Assembly (NCBI RefSeq): GCF_905373215.1
Contig: NZ_CAJPRT010000019.1
Location: 1 to 29,262 of the forward strand
DNA: 29,262 bases
Direction: 5' to 3'
DNA from: an uncultured Campylobacter sp.
GTDB taxonomy: Bacteria > Campylobacterota > Campylobacteria > Campylobacterales > Campylobacteraceae
Shown: positions 13,743 through 22,486 of the stretch, one piece after another
How the letters are laid out: each line of letters starts with the position of its first letter
Position numbering within the stretch: the stretch's first letter is position 1
The notes under the pieces: model-generated
Seen by the model: the letters and a program-made list of their open reading frames with translations, nothing else
What the model was told of the DNA's origin: nothing
The model's database searches: none
Program-made: the position numbers and the translations under genes

Positions 13743-16700
13743 CTACTCCCCGCTTAGATACTCCTGCAGCGTTTTAACTTCGAGCGCGGAGTCGTCCTTT
13801 ATCGAGCAGATCGAGCGCGTAGCGGCGATCGCCGCCTTCATCGTCGTAAAATACGGCAGCCTAAAGCGCAGTACGCTCTGGCGAATCTTTGCGGCATCGG
13901 TAGAGTTTGATTTACTATCGCTAGTGTTGATGACGAGCGAAATTTCGCCGTTTTTGAGCTTGTCCTCGATATTTGGGCGACCCTCGCTGATTTTATAGAC
14001 AAACTCGCACTCCACGTCGTTTTCTCCCAGCAGCTTGTGAGTGCCGCTCGTAGCGGCGATACTAAAGCCCGCGCTCGTAAATGCGCGTGCAAGCTCTACG
14101 GCTCGCGGTTTGTCGTGATCAGCTAGCGACAAAAATACCTTGCCTCCGCTTGGAAGTGCGTTGCTCGCGCCGATTTGTGATTTGGCAAAGCTCTTGGCAA
14201 AGCTCTCGCCGATGCCCATCACCTCGCCGGTGCTTTTCATCTCGGGCCCCAGGATCAGATCCGCGCCCGCAAGCTTGTTGAAAGGAAAGACGCTTTCTTT
14301 TACGCAGATATGGTTTTTGATACGCGGCTTTAAAATTCCCTTCTCTTCGACCAGCACGCCGAATTCATCGTAAAATTTCAAAGCCTCGCGCAGACCCCCT
14401 TGCCACATTACGCGGGTAGCGACCTTTGCCATCGGAATTCCGCTCGCCTTGCTGACAAACGGCACGGTGCGGCTCGCGCGCGGATTTACCTCAATGATGT
14501 AAAGCTCGTTTTCAAAAATCGCGAATTGAATGTTCATAAGCCCTACGACGCCGAGATTTAGCGCGATCTCTTTGGTTTGGCGACTTACCAGATCGATCAT
14601 CTCCGCGCTTAGGCTAAGCGGCGGCAAAATGCTCGCGCTATCGCCGCTGTGGATGCCCGCCTCTTCGATATGCTCCATTATCGCGCCGATATATACGTCG
14701 CGCCCGTCGCAGATCGCATCGACGTCAAGCTCGGTCGCGTCAAGTAGAAATTTATCTATAAGCACCGGCGAATGATCGCTCACGCGCACCGCCTCGCTCA
14801 TATACTGCCTAAGCTCGGCTTCGCTATGCACGCGCCGCATCGCGCGACCCCCGAGCACGTAGCTAGGGCGCACGAGTACGGGATAGCCGATAGCAGCGGC
14901 CTTTTCGATCGCTTCGGCTTCGCTTATAGCGGTATCGTTTTTGGGCTGCTTAACGCCGATACTTGCGATGAACTCGCTAAATTTCTTGCGATCCTCCGCT
15001 ACGTCTATCGTGCGCGCGCTCGTGCCGATGATCTTGGCTCCCACGGTACTTAGGCGCTTGGCGAGCTTTAGCGGCGTTTGGCCACCGAAATGCACGATCA
15101 CGCCGTCTGGGTTCTCAGCCTCGATGACCGCTCTAACGTGCTCGAAGTCGATCGGCTCGAAGTACAAAATATCGCTCGTGTCGTAGTCGGTGCTGACGGT
15201 TTCGGGGTTGCAGTTATACATTATCGTGGTGATCCCCATATCGCGCAGAGCGTAGCTGGCGTGTACGCAGCAGTAGTCAAACTCGATGCCCTGTCCGATG
15301 CGGTTCGGACCGCCGCCGATGATGAGGACTTTTTTATTATCTTTTGAAATTTTACGACTTGCGATGGCGGGCGTTATGTTGGTGCTGGAGTATAGATAGG
15401 GCGTAAGCGCAGCAAACTCGCCTGCACAGGTATCTACTTCGTTGTATTCAAGGCTGATGCCCTGCCTGGCGCAGGCAAAATGGATGTCGTTTTGCGTAAG
15501 GCCCAGATTGTCCTTTTTGTTGATCAAATTTGCGATCATCTTATCGCTAAAGCCCCAACTCTTGGCCTGTCTTAGAAGCGCCGCGTCGTTGATGATCTCC
15601 ATATCGATGCACTCTTCAAATTTTACGATCTGCTCGATCTGGCTCAAAAACCAGCGGTCGATCTTACTAAGCTCGTAAATTTGATCCACGCTCATGCCCG
15701 CTCTAAAGCCCTGAGCGATATACAAAATTCTATCTTGCTGCGCGTTGCGAAGCCCGAAGATAAGATCCTTTTCGCTTAAATTTAATTCCACGAAACCGAA
15801 GTAGCCCTTCTCCAGCGAGCACAGCGCCTTTTGAATGCTCTCTTTAAAGCTGCGCCCGATCGCCATCACCTCGCCGATACTTTTCATCGCAGTGCCTAGA
15901 TATGGGTTTGCGCCTGGGAATTTTTCAAACGCAAAGCGCGGAATTTTAGTCACGATGTAATCGATCACCGGCTCAAAGCTCGCAGGCGTGCCGGTGATGT
16001 CGTTTTTGATCTCATCCAGGCTAAAGCCCACCGCTAGCATCGTAGCGACCTTGGCGATCGGATAGCCCGTAGCTTTGGACGCGAGAGCCGAGCTGCGACT
16101 TACGCGCGGGTTCATCTCGATGACGATCATCCGCCCCGTTTGCGGATTTACCGCAAACTGCACGTTTGAGCCGCCCGTATCCACGCCGATCTCGCGTAAA
16201 ATTTTAAAACTCGCGTCGCGCATCGCTTGGTATTCTTTATCGGTAAGCGTAAGAGCGGGCGCGACCGTGATGGAATCGCCCGTATGCACCCCCATCGGGT
16301 CGAAATTTTCGATCGAGCAGACGATGATGCAGTTGTCCTTATGATCGCGGATCACCTCCATTTCGAACTCTTTCCATCCAAGTAGGCTCTCTTCGATCAA
16401 AATTTCATTTATCGGGCTTACGTCTAGTCCATTTTGCGCGACCTCTTTAAACTCGTCGATATTGTACGCCACGCCGCTGCCTGCGCCGCCCAGGGTGTAG
16501 CTAGCGCGGATAATGAGCGGAAAGCCGATCTCATTCGCCGCAGCCATCGCCTCTTCGATATTGTAAGCATATTTGGATTTGGGCAGATCCATTCCGATCT
16601 TAATCATCGCCTCTTTAAATTTTACCCTATCCTCGCCTTTTTTTATCGCTTCAGGCTTGGCGCCTAGAAATTTTACCCCCGCTAGCTCGCCGCTTTCGTA

Positions 16701-17006
16701 AGCCTCCATCGCGACGTTTAGCGCGACCTGTCCGCCCATCGTAGGCAGGATCGCATCGACGCCCTCGCGCTTTATGATACGCAAAATGCTCTCTTTGGTG
16801 ATCGGCTCTATATAGGTAGCGTCGGCAAAATCGGGATCGGTCATAATGGTAGCGGGGTTAGAGTTTATTAGCACTACGCGGTATCCGAGGCTCTTTAGCG
16901 TCTTAGCCGCCTGCGTGCCGCTGTAATCGAACTCGCACGCCTGACCGATTACGATCGGACCGCTGCCGATCAGTAAAATCGTCTTAATATCATCTCTTTT
17001 AGGCAT
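13743..17006 (-). CDS. carB: Carbamoyl-phosphate synthase large subunit
   Basis: The 1087-aa product makes carbamoyl phosphate for arginine and pyrimidine synthesis, with the small glutaminase subunit CarA encoded elsewhere. It has the full two-fold CarB architecture. The N-terminal half opens with ILLIGSGPIVIGQACEFDYSG and the second half repeats it as VLIIGGGPNRIGQGIEFDYCC near residue 555. Each half has an ATP-grasp domain (EMNPRVSRSSALASKATGYP and EVNPRASRTVPFVSKASGIP). A methylglyoxal-synthase-like allosteric domain occupies the last ~140 residues. The ATG at 17006 shares its A with the mreC stop (TGATG) and follows AAAGGAAAA. A TTG one codon earlier is less likely. It is the last gene of the long minus-strand operon, as near Cj0279 in C. 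jejuni (from memory). Confidence 0.98.
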   Translation of the reverse strand: MPKRDDIKTILLIGSGPIVIGQACEFDYSGTQAAKTLKSLGYRVVLINSNPATIMTDPDFADATYIEPITKESILRIIKREGVDAILPTMGGQVALNVAMEAYESGELAGVKFLGAKPEAIKKGEDRVKFKEAMIKIGMDLPKSKYAYNIEEAMAAANEIGFPLIIRASYTLGGAGSGVAYNIDEFKEVAQNGLDVSPINEILIEESLLGWKEFEMEVIRDHKDNCIIVCSIENFDPMGVHTGDSITVAPALTLTDKEYQAMRDASFKILREIGVDTGGSNVQFAVNPQTGRMIVIEMNPRVSRSSALASKATGYPIAKVATMLAVGFSLDEIKNDITGTPASFEPVIDYIVTKIPRFAFEKFPGANPYLGTAMKSIGEVMAIGRSFKESIQKALCSLEKGYFGFVELNLSEKDLIFGLRNAQQDRILYIAQGFRAGMSVDQIYELSKIDRWFLSQIEQIVKFEECIDMEIINDAALLRQAKSWGFSDKMIANLINKKDNLGLTQNDIHFACARQGISLEYNEVDTCAGEFAALTPYLYSSTNITPAIASRKISKDNKKVLIIGGGPNRIGQGIEFDYCCVHASYALRDMGITTIMYNCNPETVSTDYDTSDILYFEPIDFEHVRAVIEAENPDGVIVHFGGQTPLKLAKRLSTVGAKIIGTSARTIDVAEDRKKFSEFIASIGVKQPKNDTAISEAEAIEKAAAIGYPVLVRPSYVLGGRAMRRVHSEAELRQYMSEAVRVSDHSPVLIDKFLLDATELDVDAICDGRDVYIGAIMEHIEEAGIHSGDSASILPPLSLSAEMIDLVSRQTKEIALNLGVVGLMNIQFAIFENELYIIEVNPRASRTVPFVSKASGIPMAKVATRVMWQGGLREALKFYDEFGVLVEEKGILKPRIKNHICVKESVFPFNKLAGADLILGPEMKSTGEVMGIGESFAKSFAKSQIGASNALPSGGKVFLSLADHDKPRAVELARAFTSAGFSIAATSGTHKLLGENDVECEFVYKISEGRPNIEDKLKNGEISLVINTSDSKSNSTDAAKIRQSVLRFRLPYFTTMKAAIAATRSICSIKDDSALEVKTLQEYLSGE

Positions 17007-17755
17007 CAATTTTCCTTTGTAACGACATACAAAAACGCCGGCATCTCGGAGCTCACGTAGGGCTCTACGACGGCGCTTTTGTATAGCTTCCCGTTTTGAA
17101 TTTCTTTAACCTTTCCTACCGGCACGCCGGCAAAAAAAATCCCGTCCTTGCCGCTGGTAAGCACCTCATCACCTACCTTGGGATCGAGCCATTGCGGGAT
17201 GTATCTGACTACGAGCTCGTTATTTTCGCCGCCTGCGACGCCAGGAATTTGAGCATCTCCTATGAAAACGGAGAAATTGCTCTTTTCGTCGCGCTGTAAG
17301 ATCGCAAGCGGGCGCCCGTCTTTATTTACTAAAATCCCTGCGGTCTTGCCCTCGCTGATGAGACCGTAAATTTTGTTTGGGTTAAAATTTTCAAAATTTA
17401 CGAAGAATTTGTTGTAGTCGTTTAGATTCGCATAGCTCAGCGCCTTTACGAGCTGGACTTTAGGCTCGTAAACGGAGCTATTTTTATCTATCAAAATTTT
17501 ATTCAGCTCGCCCGCGAACGTGCTAAGTAGCATCGCCGATTTTTTTAGCTCGGCGTTTTCTTCTCGTAGAGCTTTGATCGTCTCTGCCTGGTTAAAATGC
17601 TCGTTCACGGCGCTTTTTACCCGATCGCTCACGCTGTAATAAACCTCTAAAATTCCTCCTGCAAATCCGATAAATTTACCGTGGATATACGAGCCGAACG
17701 TTAACGAAACGGCTACCAGCAAAACCGCGACGAGGAGGAGTTTGAGATTAGTCAT
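17006..17755 (-). CDS. mreC: Rod shape-determining protein MreC
   Basis: The 249-aa elongasome component links cytoplasmic MreB to periplasmic cell-wall enzymes. It has one N-terminal transmembrane helix (residues ~4-22, LLLVAVLLVAVSLTFGSYI). A helical coiled-coil segment follows (~40-85, with EETIKALREENAELKKS-like heptads). A beta-rich periplasmic domain holds GRPLAILQRDEKSNFSVFIG, the GDEVLTSGKDGIFFAGVPVGKV stretch typical of MreC, and a closing VVEPYVS. The start overlaps the mreB stop by 8 bases, and the stop shares a base with the carB start, so all three are translated from one message. The order mreB-mreC is the general bacterial arrangement; mreD is not adjacent. Confidence 0.95.
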   Translation of the reverse strand: MTNLKLLLVAVLLVAVSLTFGSYIHGKFIGFAGGILEVYYSVSDRVKSAVNEHFNQAETIKALREENAELKKSAMLLSTFAGELNKILIDKNSSVYEPKVQLVKALSYANLNDYNKFFVNFENFNPNKIYGLISEGKTAGILVNKDGRPLAILQRDEKSNFSVFIGDAQIPGVAGGENNELVVRYIPQWLDPKVGDEVLTSGKDGIFFAGVPVGKVKEIQNGKLYKSAVVEPYVSSEMPAFLYVVTKEN

Positions 17756-18782
17756 TTGCCGCTTGTTTTAGCGATTTGATCTCTTCTAGGGCTTTTCCTG
17801 TGCCGTTTGCGACGCACAGTAGCGGCTCGTCCGCGACAAAAACCGGAAGCTTTACGGTGTCGCTTAGATATTTATCTAATCCGCGAATAAGCGCGCCGCC
17901 GCCCGTTAGCACGACGCCGTTTTCAACGATGTCGGCGGCGACTTCCGGCTGAATGCTCTCTAGCACAAATTTCAGCGCGTCCGCAATCTCTCTGATCGAG
18001 TCTTTGATCGCCTCTCTAACGTCCTCGCTCGTAAGATCGACCGAGCTTAAAAGCCCGCTGATCTGGTCTTTTCCTTTGACCGTGTATGTAAGATCTTTTT
18101 GCTGCTGTACCGCCGTGCCGATTTTGATCTTGATCTCCTCGGCGGCGCGCTCCGAGATAAGCAGGCTATATTTTTCTTTGACGTAATTAACGATGCTTGC
18201 GTCGATCTTATCACCCGCGACGCGAACGGATTTGGCGCTGATGATACCGCCTAGCGAGATGACGCCGATCTCGGTGGTACCCCCGCCAATATCCACGACC
18301 AGCGACCCGCGCGCTTCATTTACGGGAAGGCCCGCTCCGATCGCTGCAGCCATCGGCTCTTCGATTAGATAAACCTCGCGTGCGCCCGCTATCATCGCGC
18401 TTTCGCGCACGGCTTTACGTTCGACCTGAGTTAGCCCGTAAGGTACGGAGATGATGATGCGCGGGCTTACGAAAAAGCGGCGCTTGTGGGTCTTTTCGAT
18501 GAAATACCTAATCATCTTCTCCGTCATATCAAAATCCGCAATAACGCCGTCCTTCATCGGGCGCACCGCTTCGATATCGCCAGGAGTGCGTCCTAGCATC
18601 TCTTTAGCCTCGGCGCCCACGGCGATGATCCTTTGCTTGCCGTAGCGTTCGTTTTGTACCGCGACGACGCTCGGTTCGTTGATGATGATGCCTTTATCTT
18701 TTAGCAGCACGAGCGTGTTTGCCGTGCCTAGATCGATGCCCATATCCCTAGAAAATAATCCTAGAATCGAATCAAGTAACAT
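17748..18782 (-). CDS. mreB: Rod shape-determining protein MreB
   Basis: The 344-aa bacterial actin homologue polymerises at the inner membrane and guides lateral wall synthesis. The actin-fold nucleotide motifs are plain: DMGIDLGTANTLV (phosphate 1, residues ~13-25), SVPYGLTQVERKAV (~109-122), VVDIGGGTTEIGVISLGG (phosphate 2, ~162-179) and VVLTGGGALIRGL (adenosine motif, ~288-300). The N-terminus FSRDMG may form the membrane-contacting end. The ATG at 18782 follows AAAGGGGAT, and the gap from the clpX stop is 9 bases. Length and motifs are normal, so the gene looks intact. Confidence 0.98.
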   Translation of the reverse strand: MLLDSILGLFSRDMGIDLGTANTLVLLKDKGIIINEPSVVAVQNERYGKQRIIAVGAEAKEMLGRTPGDIEAVRPMKDGVIADFDMTEKMIRYFIEKTHKRRFFVSPRIIISVPYGLTQVERKAVRESAMIAGAREVYLIEEPMAAAIGAGLPVNEARGSLVVDIGGGTTEIGVISLGGIISAKSVRVAGDKIDASIVNYVKEKYSLLISERAAEEIKIKIGTAVQQQKDLTYTVKGKDQISGLLSSVDLTSEDVREAIKDSIREIADALKFVLESIQPEVAADIVENGVVLTGGGALIRGLDKYLSDTVKLPVFVADEPLLCVANGTGKALEEIKSLKQAAND

Positions 18783-18791
18783 TTATCCCCT

Positions 18792-20030
18792 TTATGCAGT
18801 TAAATTTTGTTTTACAAGTATCGGCTTGGATACGCCGTCTACGACCTCTTTGGATATGATGACGTCATAGCCCTTAAGCTCAGGCAGATCAAACATAATA
18901 TCGATCATGATCTCCTCAATTATGCTACGAAGTCCGCGCGCACCGGTTTTGCGCTTAATCGCAAGGCTCGCGACCTCCCTTAGCGCGTCGTCGTCAAATT
19001 TTAAATTTGCGCCGTCTATCGCAAAGAGCTTTTGATATTGTTTTAAGATCGCGTTTTTCGGCTCGGTTAAAATTCTAACCATCGCCTTTTCGTCGATCTC
19101 ATTTAGCGTAGCCACTACATGCAAGCGCCCGATGAGCTCGGGAATTATGCCGTAATGCACCAGATCGTCGGCCTCGACCATGTTTAGTAAATTTAAACTC
19201 TCTTTTTTGCTGCGCTTGGTTTGGTTAAACCCTAACACGTTCTGCCCGATGCGGCGGTTGATGATCTCGTTTAGCCCATCGAACGCGCCGCCGCAGACGA
19301 ACAAAATATTTGTCGTATCGATCTGGATGAAGTCCTGATTTGGATGCTTGCGACCGCCCTTTGGAGGGATATTTACGACGCTTCCTTCGATGATCTTAAG
19401 AAGCGCTTGCTGTACCCCTTCGCCGCTTACGTCGCGCGTGATGCTGCGGTTTTCGCTCATTCGCGCGATCTTATCGATCTCATCTACGAAAACGATACCG
19501 CGCTGCGCCTTCTCTACGTCGCCATCCGCAGCCTGTAAAAGGCGGGTGAGGATATTTTCTACGTCCTCACCGACGTAGCCCGCTTCCGTTAGGCTCGTAG
19601 CGTCGCTAATAGCAATCGGTACATCCAAAAATCGCGCCAAGGTCTGCGCCATAAGCGTCTTGCCGCTGCCGGTAGGGCCGATAAGCAAGATATTTGATTT
19701 TGAAATTTCGGTATCGTCGCCCTTCGCGTCGGTCTGTCTGAAAATTCTTTTATAGTGGTTGTAAACGCCGACGCTAAAAATTTTCTTAGCGCGCTCCTGG
19801 CCGATAACGTAGCGGTTAAGAACCTCCATCAGCGCCTTTGGCTTGATAGCCTCGAAATCGATCTCTTTATTTTGATTTTGTATCGCCTCATTTTGACCCT
19901 CGCTGCCGTGGATAGCGGCGTATGCCATATCGATACAATAGCTGCAGATAGCCGCCGTACCGTCGTCGTTAGGATAGATACGACGTCCGTCCGCGCCCGT
20001 CTCACCGCAAAAACTGCACTTATTTGCCAT
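18792..20030 (-). CDS. clpX: ClpX, ATPase subunit of ClpXP protease
   Basis: The 412-aa hexameric AAA+ unfoldase feeds substrates to ClpP, which is encoded elsewhere. An N-terminal zinc finger (C5xxC8 and C29xxC32) recruits substrates and adaptors. The AAA+ core shows Walker A GPTGSGKT (118-125), the pore loop GYVG (151-154), Walker B IVFVDEIDK (179-187), the IPELIGRLHVVATL segment with the arginine-finger region, and sensor-2 KTGARGLRSIIEE near the C-terminus. The loop that docks onto ClpP (IGF in E. coli) appears to be LGF in QNVLGFNQ. The start shares one base with the lpxA stop (TAATG), so translation is coupled. Confidence 0.97.
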   Translation of the reverse strand: MANKCSFCGETGADGRRIYPNDDGTAAICSYCIDMAYAAIHGSEGQNEAIQNQNKEIDFEAIKPKALMEVLNRYVIGQERAKKIFSVGVYNHYKRIFRQTDAKGDDTEISKSNILLIGPTGSGKTLMAQTLARFLDVPIAISDATSLTEAGYVGEDVENILTRLLQAADGDVEKAQRGIVFVDEIDKIARMSENRSITRDVSGEGVQQALLKIIEGSVVNIPPKGGRKHPNQDFIQIDTTNILFVCGGAFDGLNEIINRRIGQNVLGFNQTKRSKKESLNLLNMVEADDLVHYGIIPELIGRLHVVATLNEIDEKAMVRILTEPKNAILKQYQKLFAIDGANLKFDDDALREVASLAIKRKTGARGLRSIIEEIMIDIMFDLPELKGYDVIISKEVVDGVSKPILVKQNLTA

Positions 20031-20818
20031 TAAATTTTACCCTTATCTAGCGGAATTCCGCGTTTTGTGTTGATTATAAACTCGCACATCTTGCGCACGT
20101 TTTGATCGCTCGTTTCGGCTAAAAGGATCTGCGCCTGCTCCTTTAAGCCCGTGCCTTGGTTAAATAAAAATTTATACGCTCGATTTATCGTCTCGACCGT
20201 CTCTTTATCGAAGCGGCGGCGGATGCCCGTTAAATTTAACCCGCGGATATAGGCGCGATTCCCCTCGGCTAAGCAAAACGGCACCACGTCCTGGCTAAGC
20301 GCGCTAGCCCCTGCGATCATGCAGCTCTCGCCGATCTGAACGAATTGATGCACGGGGGTAAGCCCGCCGATAACGGCATAATCGCCCATTACGACATGAC
20401 CTGCGAGCGTAGCGTTGTTTGCTAGGATTATGTTGCTTCCCAGCACGCAATCGTGCGCGATGTGGCAATACGCCATCATAAAGAGATTATCGCCGATGCG
20501 CGTAAATCCGTCGCCCTTATGCGAGCCCGAGCTAATCGTGCAAAACTCGTGAATCGTAGCGTTTTTGCCGATGACTAACCCCGTGCGCTCGCCCTCTTCA
20601 AAGCTCATATCTTGTGGAATTTCGCCCACGATCGCGTATGAAAAAATTTTAGAGCCCTCGCCGATTTGCGTATCGCCGATGATGCGCGCCCCCTGCTTGA
20701 TTGTGCAGCCGTCGCCGATTTTAGCCTGCGCGCTTATGAAAGCATACGGCTCGATCACAACCTTGGCTCCGATCTGCGCGCCGTCCTCGATGATCGCCGT
20801 GTGGTGAACTTTAGCCAT
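20030..20818 (-). CDS. lpxA: UDP-N-acetylglucosamine acyltransferase LpxA
   Basis: The 262-aa trimeric left-handed beta-helix enzyme transfers an acyl chain from ACP to UDP-GlcNAc, the first step of lipid A synthesis. Hexapeptide repeats run through most of residues 1-190 (for example IGAKVVIEPYAFISAQAKIGDG). The catalytic His is His122 in CHIAHDCVLGSN. VGEIPQDMSF and the GLNLTGIRRRF segment with the helical C-terminal domain identify LpxA rather than LpxD. The gene sits between fabZ and clpX and shares one base with each (TAATG at both junctions). fabZ and lpxA draw on the same 3-hydroxyacyl-ACP pool, so their coupling makes physiological sense. Confidence 0.97.
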   Translation of the reverse strand: MAKVHHTAIIEDGAQIGAKVVIEPYAFISAQAKIGDGCTIKQGARIIGDTQIGEGSKIFSYAIVGEIPQDMSFEEGERTGLVIGKNATIHEFCTISSGSHKGDGFTRIGDNLFMMAYCHIAHDCVLGSNIILANNATLAGHVVMGDYAVIGGLTPVHQFVQIGESCMIAGASALSQDVVPFCLAEGNRAYIRGLNLTGIRRRFDKETVETINRAYKFLFNQGTGLKEQAQILLAETSDQNVRKMCEFIINTKRGIPLDKGKI

Positions 20819-21267
20819 TATTTATCCATTATCATCGCTTGAAGTTCCGCCTGTGCGGCCAGTGTGGCGCCGTCGTTGATGTAGGCTTCGCCCTTTAGCA
20901 CCCAGATGCGTCCGCGGTGTTTGATTACGCTGATGCGATATTCAAGCTTGTCGCCTGGGCGAACCGGGTTTCTAAATTTAGCGTTGTCGATACTCATAAA
21001 ATACACGACCTTGTCGCTTAGATCGACGCCGTCTTTCTCCATGCTCTTAAACGCCAGCACGCCGCCTGCCTGCGCTAAGCCCTCGATGATCATTACGCCC
21101 GGATAGATCGGATGCCCCGGGAAGTGGCCCTGAAAGATCTGCTCGTTGTAGGTTACGTTTTTATAGGCCTTGATGCTTTCGCCTATGCTGAGCTCTTCGA
21201 CGCGATCTATCAGCAAAAACGGAAAACGATGAGGTAGGATGGAGAGAATTTCGTTTATGTCTATCAT
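20818..21267 (-). CDS. fabZ: 3-hydroxyacyl-ACP dehydratase FabZ
   Basis: The 149-aa hot-dog-fold dehydratase converts 3-hydroxyacyl-ACP to trans-2-enoyl-ACP in fatty-acid elongation. The family signatures are LPHRFPFLLIDRV (residues 11-23) and GHFPGHPIYPGVMIIEGLAQ (47-66), with catalytic His48 and Glu62. The start ATG at 21267 follows AAAGGCAGAT and lies 33 bases after the queH stop. The stop overlaps the lpxA start by one base. Confidence 0.97.
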   Translation of the reverse strand: MIDINEILSILPHRFPFLLIDRVEELSIGESIKAYKNVTYNEQIFQGHFPGHPIYPGVMIIEGLAQAGGVLAFKSMEKDGVDLSDKVVYFMSIDNAKFRNPVRPGDKLEYRISVIKHRGRIWVLKGEAYINDGATLAAQAELQAMIMDK

Positions 21268-21300
21268 TATCTGCCTTTATTTAAAAATCTTGCAATTTTA

Positions 21301-22434
21301 TCAAATTCTTACTAAAATTTCCCTAACGTCTAAAAATATGCGCGAGAGCCCGTAAATTTGAACTTTGGCGGCTCTTATCTCGTCCGTGACGATGATCGGC
21401 GAGAGCGAGCCCGCAGCGCACAGGGCGGCACGAGCTTTATTTTGGCGCGCAAGACTCGGCGGATTTTTTAGCATTTCGGATACGCTTTTGAAATTTGATC
21501 TTGAAATTTTGTTAAATTTCGCCAGACTTAAAATTTTAATCTCCCCCTTATCGCTGCAAAAAATTTCGCACCCCCGCTCCACGCTAAGCTTTACGTTTTC
21601 GCGCGTAAAATGCGAGCCTTGCAGCACAAACGAAGGTACCACCTCGCCGTCAAATTTAATCCATGCGCACAGCAGGCGATAGTTTAAAAACCGATCGCGC
21701 AGCACGCTAAATTTCACCCCATTTTTTTCGAGCGAGCAAAGCTTTTTGTAAAATTTCAATTTCTCCTCTGCCGAAGCGGGCAAGATTTGCCGATCGATCG
21801 GCGACATTAGCTCGTAAATTTCGGCGTCAGGGGCTAAATTTCGCCTCAAATCCGCCGTCAAAATTCCGCTCGAATTCCGCTCGGTCTTTCGCTGTTCATT
21901 CCGCTGTGCCGCGAGAGCATAGATACAGCCGCAGTAGTTTTGATGATAGAGCGCGTCCTTTTTCGCGAGCGCAAACTGCTCGTTCGTGCCACCGTTTTTG
22001 CGAAAATCCGGCGCGATAAACTCTAGCCCGTGGCGCTCGCAAATGCGCTGCAGCGAGACGCAAAGCTGAGAGTGCGATTTTTTTGGGCTCATTAAAAGAG
22101 TCGTAGTGATTTTGTGCTCGCCTAGGCTTAGCGCGAGCTCGGCCGTTTTTTGCATGCGAAAATCAAAGCAAAACTCGCAGCGCGCGCCCTTTTCGGGCTC
22201 GTTTTCAAGTCCGCGCGCACCCTGTAGCCAGCCCTGAAAATCATACTCGCCCGGGATAAATTTAATCCCCAAATTCTCACAAACTCGCTTTGAGTCGTGC
22301 ATTCTAAGAACGTATTCGCCGTAGGGATGGATATTTGGATCGTAGAAATAGCCTATTAGCGGCTCTTGCGTGAGCTCTTTCAAGCGGCGCAAAAAATAAT
22401 CGCAATCGACCGAACAGCAGATGTGAACCAGCAA
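21301..22434 (-). CDS. queH: Epoxyqueuosine reductase QueH with long C-terminal extension
   Basis: The 377-aa protein has an N-terminal QueH (formerly DUF208) domain, which reduces epoxyqueuosine to queuosine in tRNA wobble positions without cobalamin. Cysteine motifs expected of the iron-sulfur and metal sites are present: HICCSVD (C6, C7), CEFCFDFR (C86, C89) and YCGC (C168, C170). Between them are YFYDPNIHPYGEY and TTLLMSPKKSH. QueH alone is about 180-200 residues; the remaining ~190 here form an extension I do not recognise. The only workable start is a TTG at 22434: an in-frame TAA lies two codons upstream, and AAAGGG sits 7 bases before the TTG. It heads the operon that runs to carB. 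Confidence 0.88.
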   Translation of the reverse strand: MLVHICCSVDCDYFLRRLKELTQEPLIGYFYDPNIHPYGEYVLRMHDSKRVCENLGIKFIPGEYDFQGWLQGARGLENEPEKGARCEFCFDFRMQKTAELALSLGEHKITTTLLMSPKKSHSQLCVSLQRICERHGLEFIAPDFRKNGGTNEQFALAKKDALYHQNYCGCIYALAAQRNEQRKTERNSSGILTADLRRNLAPDAEIYELMSPIDRQILPASAEEKLKFYKKLCSLEKNGVKFSVLRDRFLNYRLLCAWIKFDGEVVPSFVLQGSHFTRENVKLSVERGCEIFCSDKGEIKILSLAKFNKISRSNFKSVSEMLKNPPSLARQNKARAALCAAGSLSPIIVTDEIRAAKVQIYGLSRIFLDVREILVRI

Positions 22435-22462
22435 ATTTTAACCCTTTGCGCGAAATTTTGGA

Positions 22463-22468
22463 TATAAT
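22463..22468 (+). promoter_or_regulatory. -10 element of the DUF748 gene
   Basis: TATAAT preceded by GA lies 18 bases before the first possible ATG (22487). A transcript would begin around 22475, leaving about 12 bases of leader for that ATG or 24 for the in-frame ATG at 22499. The longer leader contains GCGGAAAA before 22499, which favours the second start. Confidence 0.5.
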
Positions 22469-22486
22469 TTTACGCTATCAAAATTA

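Noticed and set aside
14772..15347. Overlapping plus-strand open frames inside carB
   Set aside because: They run antisense to highly conserved CarB motifs and have no ribosome sites or recognisable domains.
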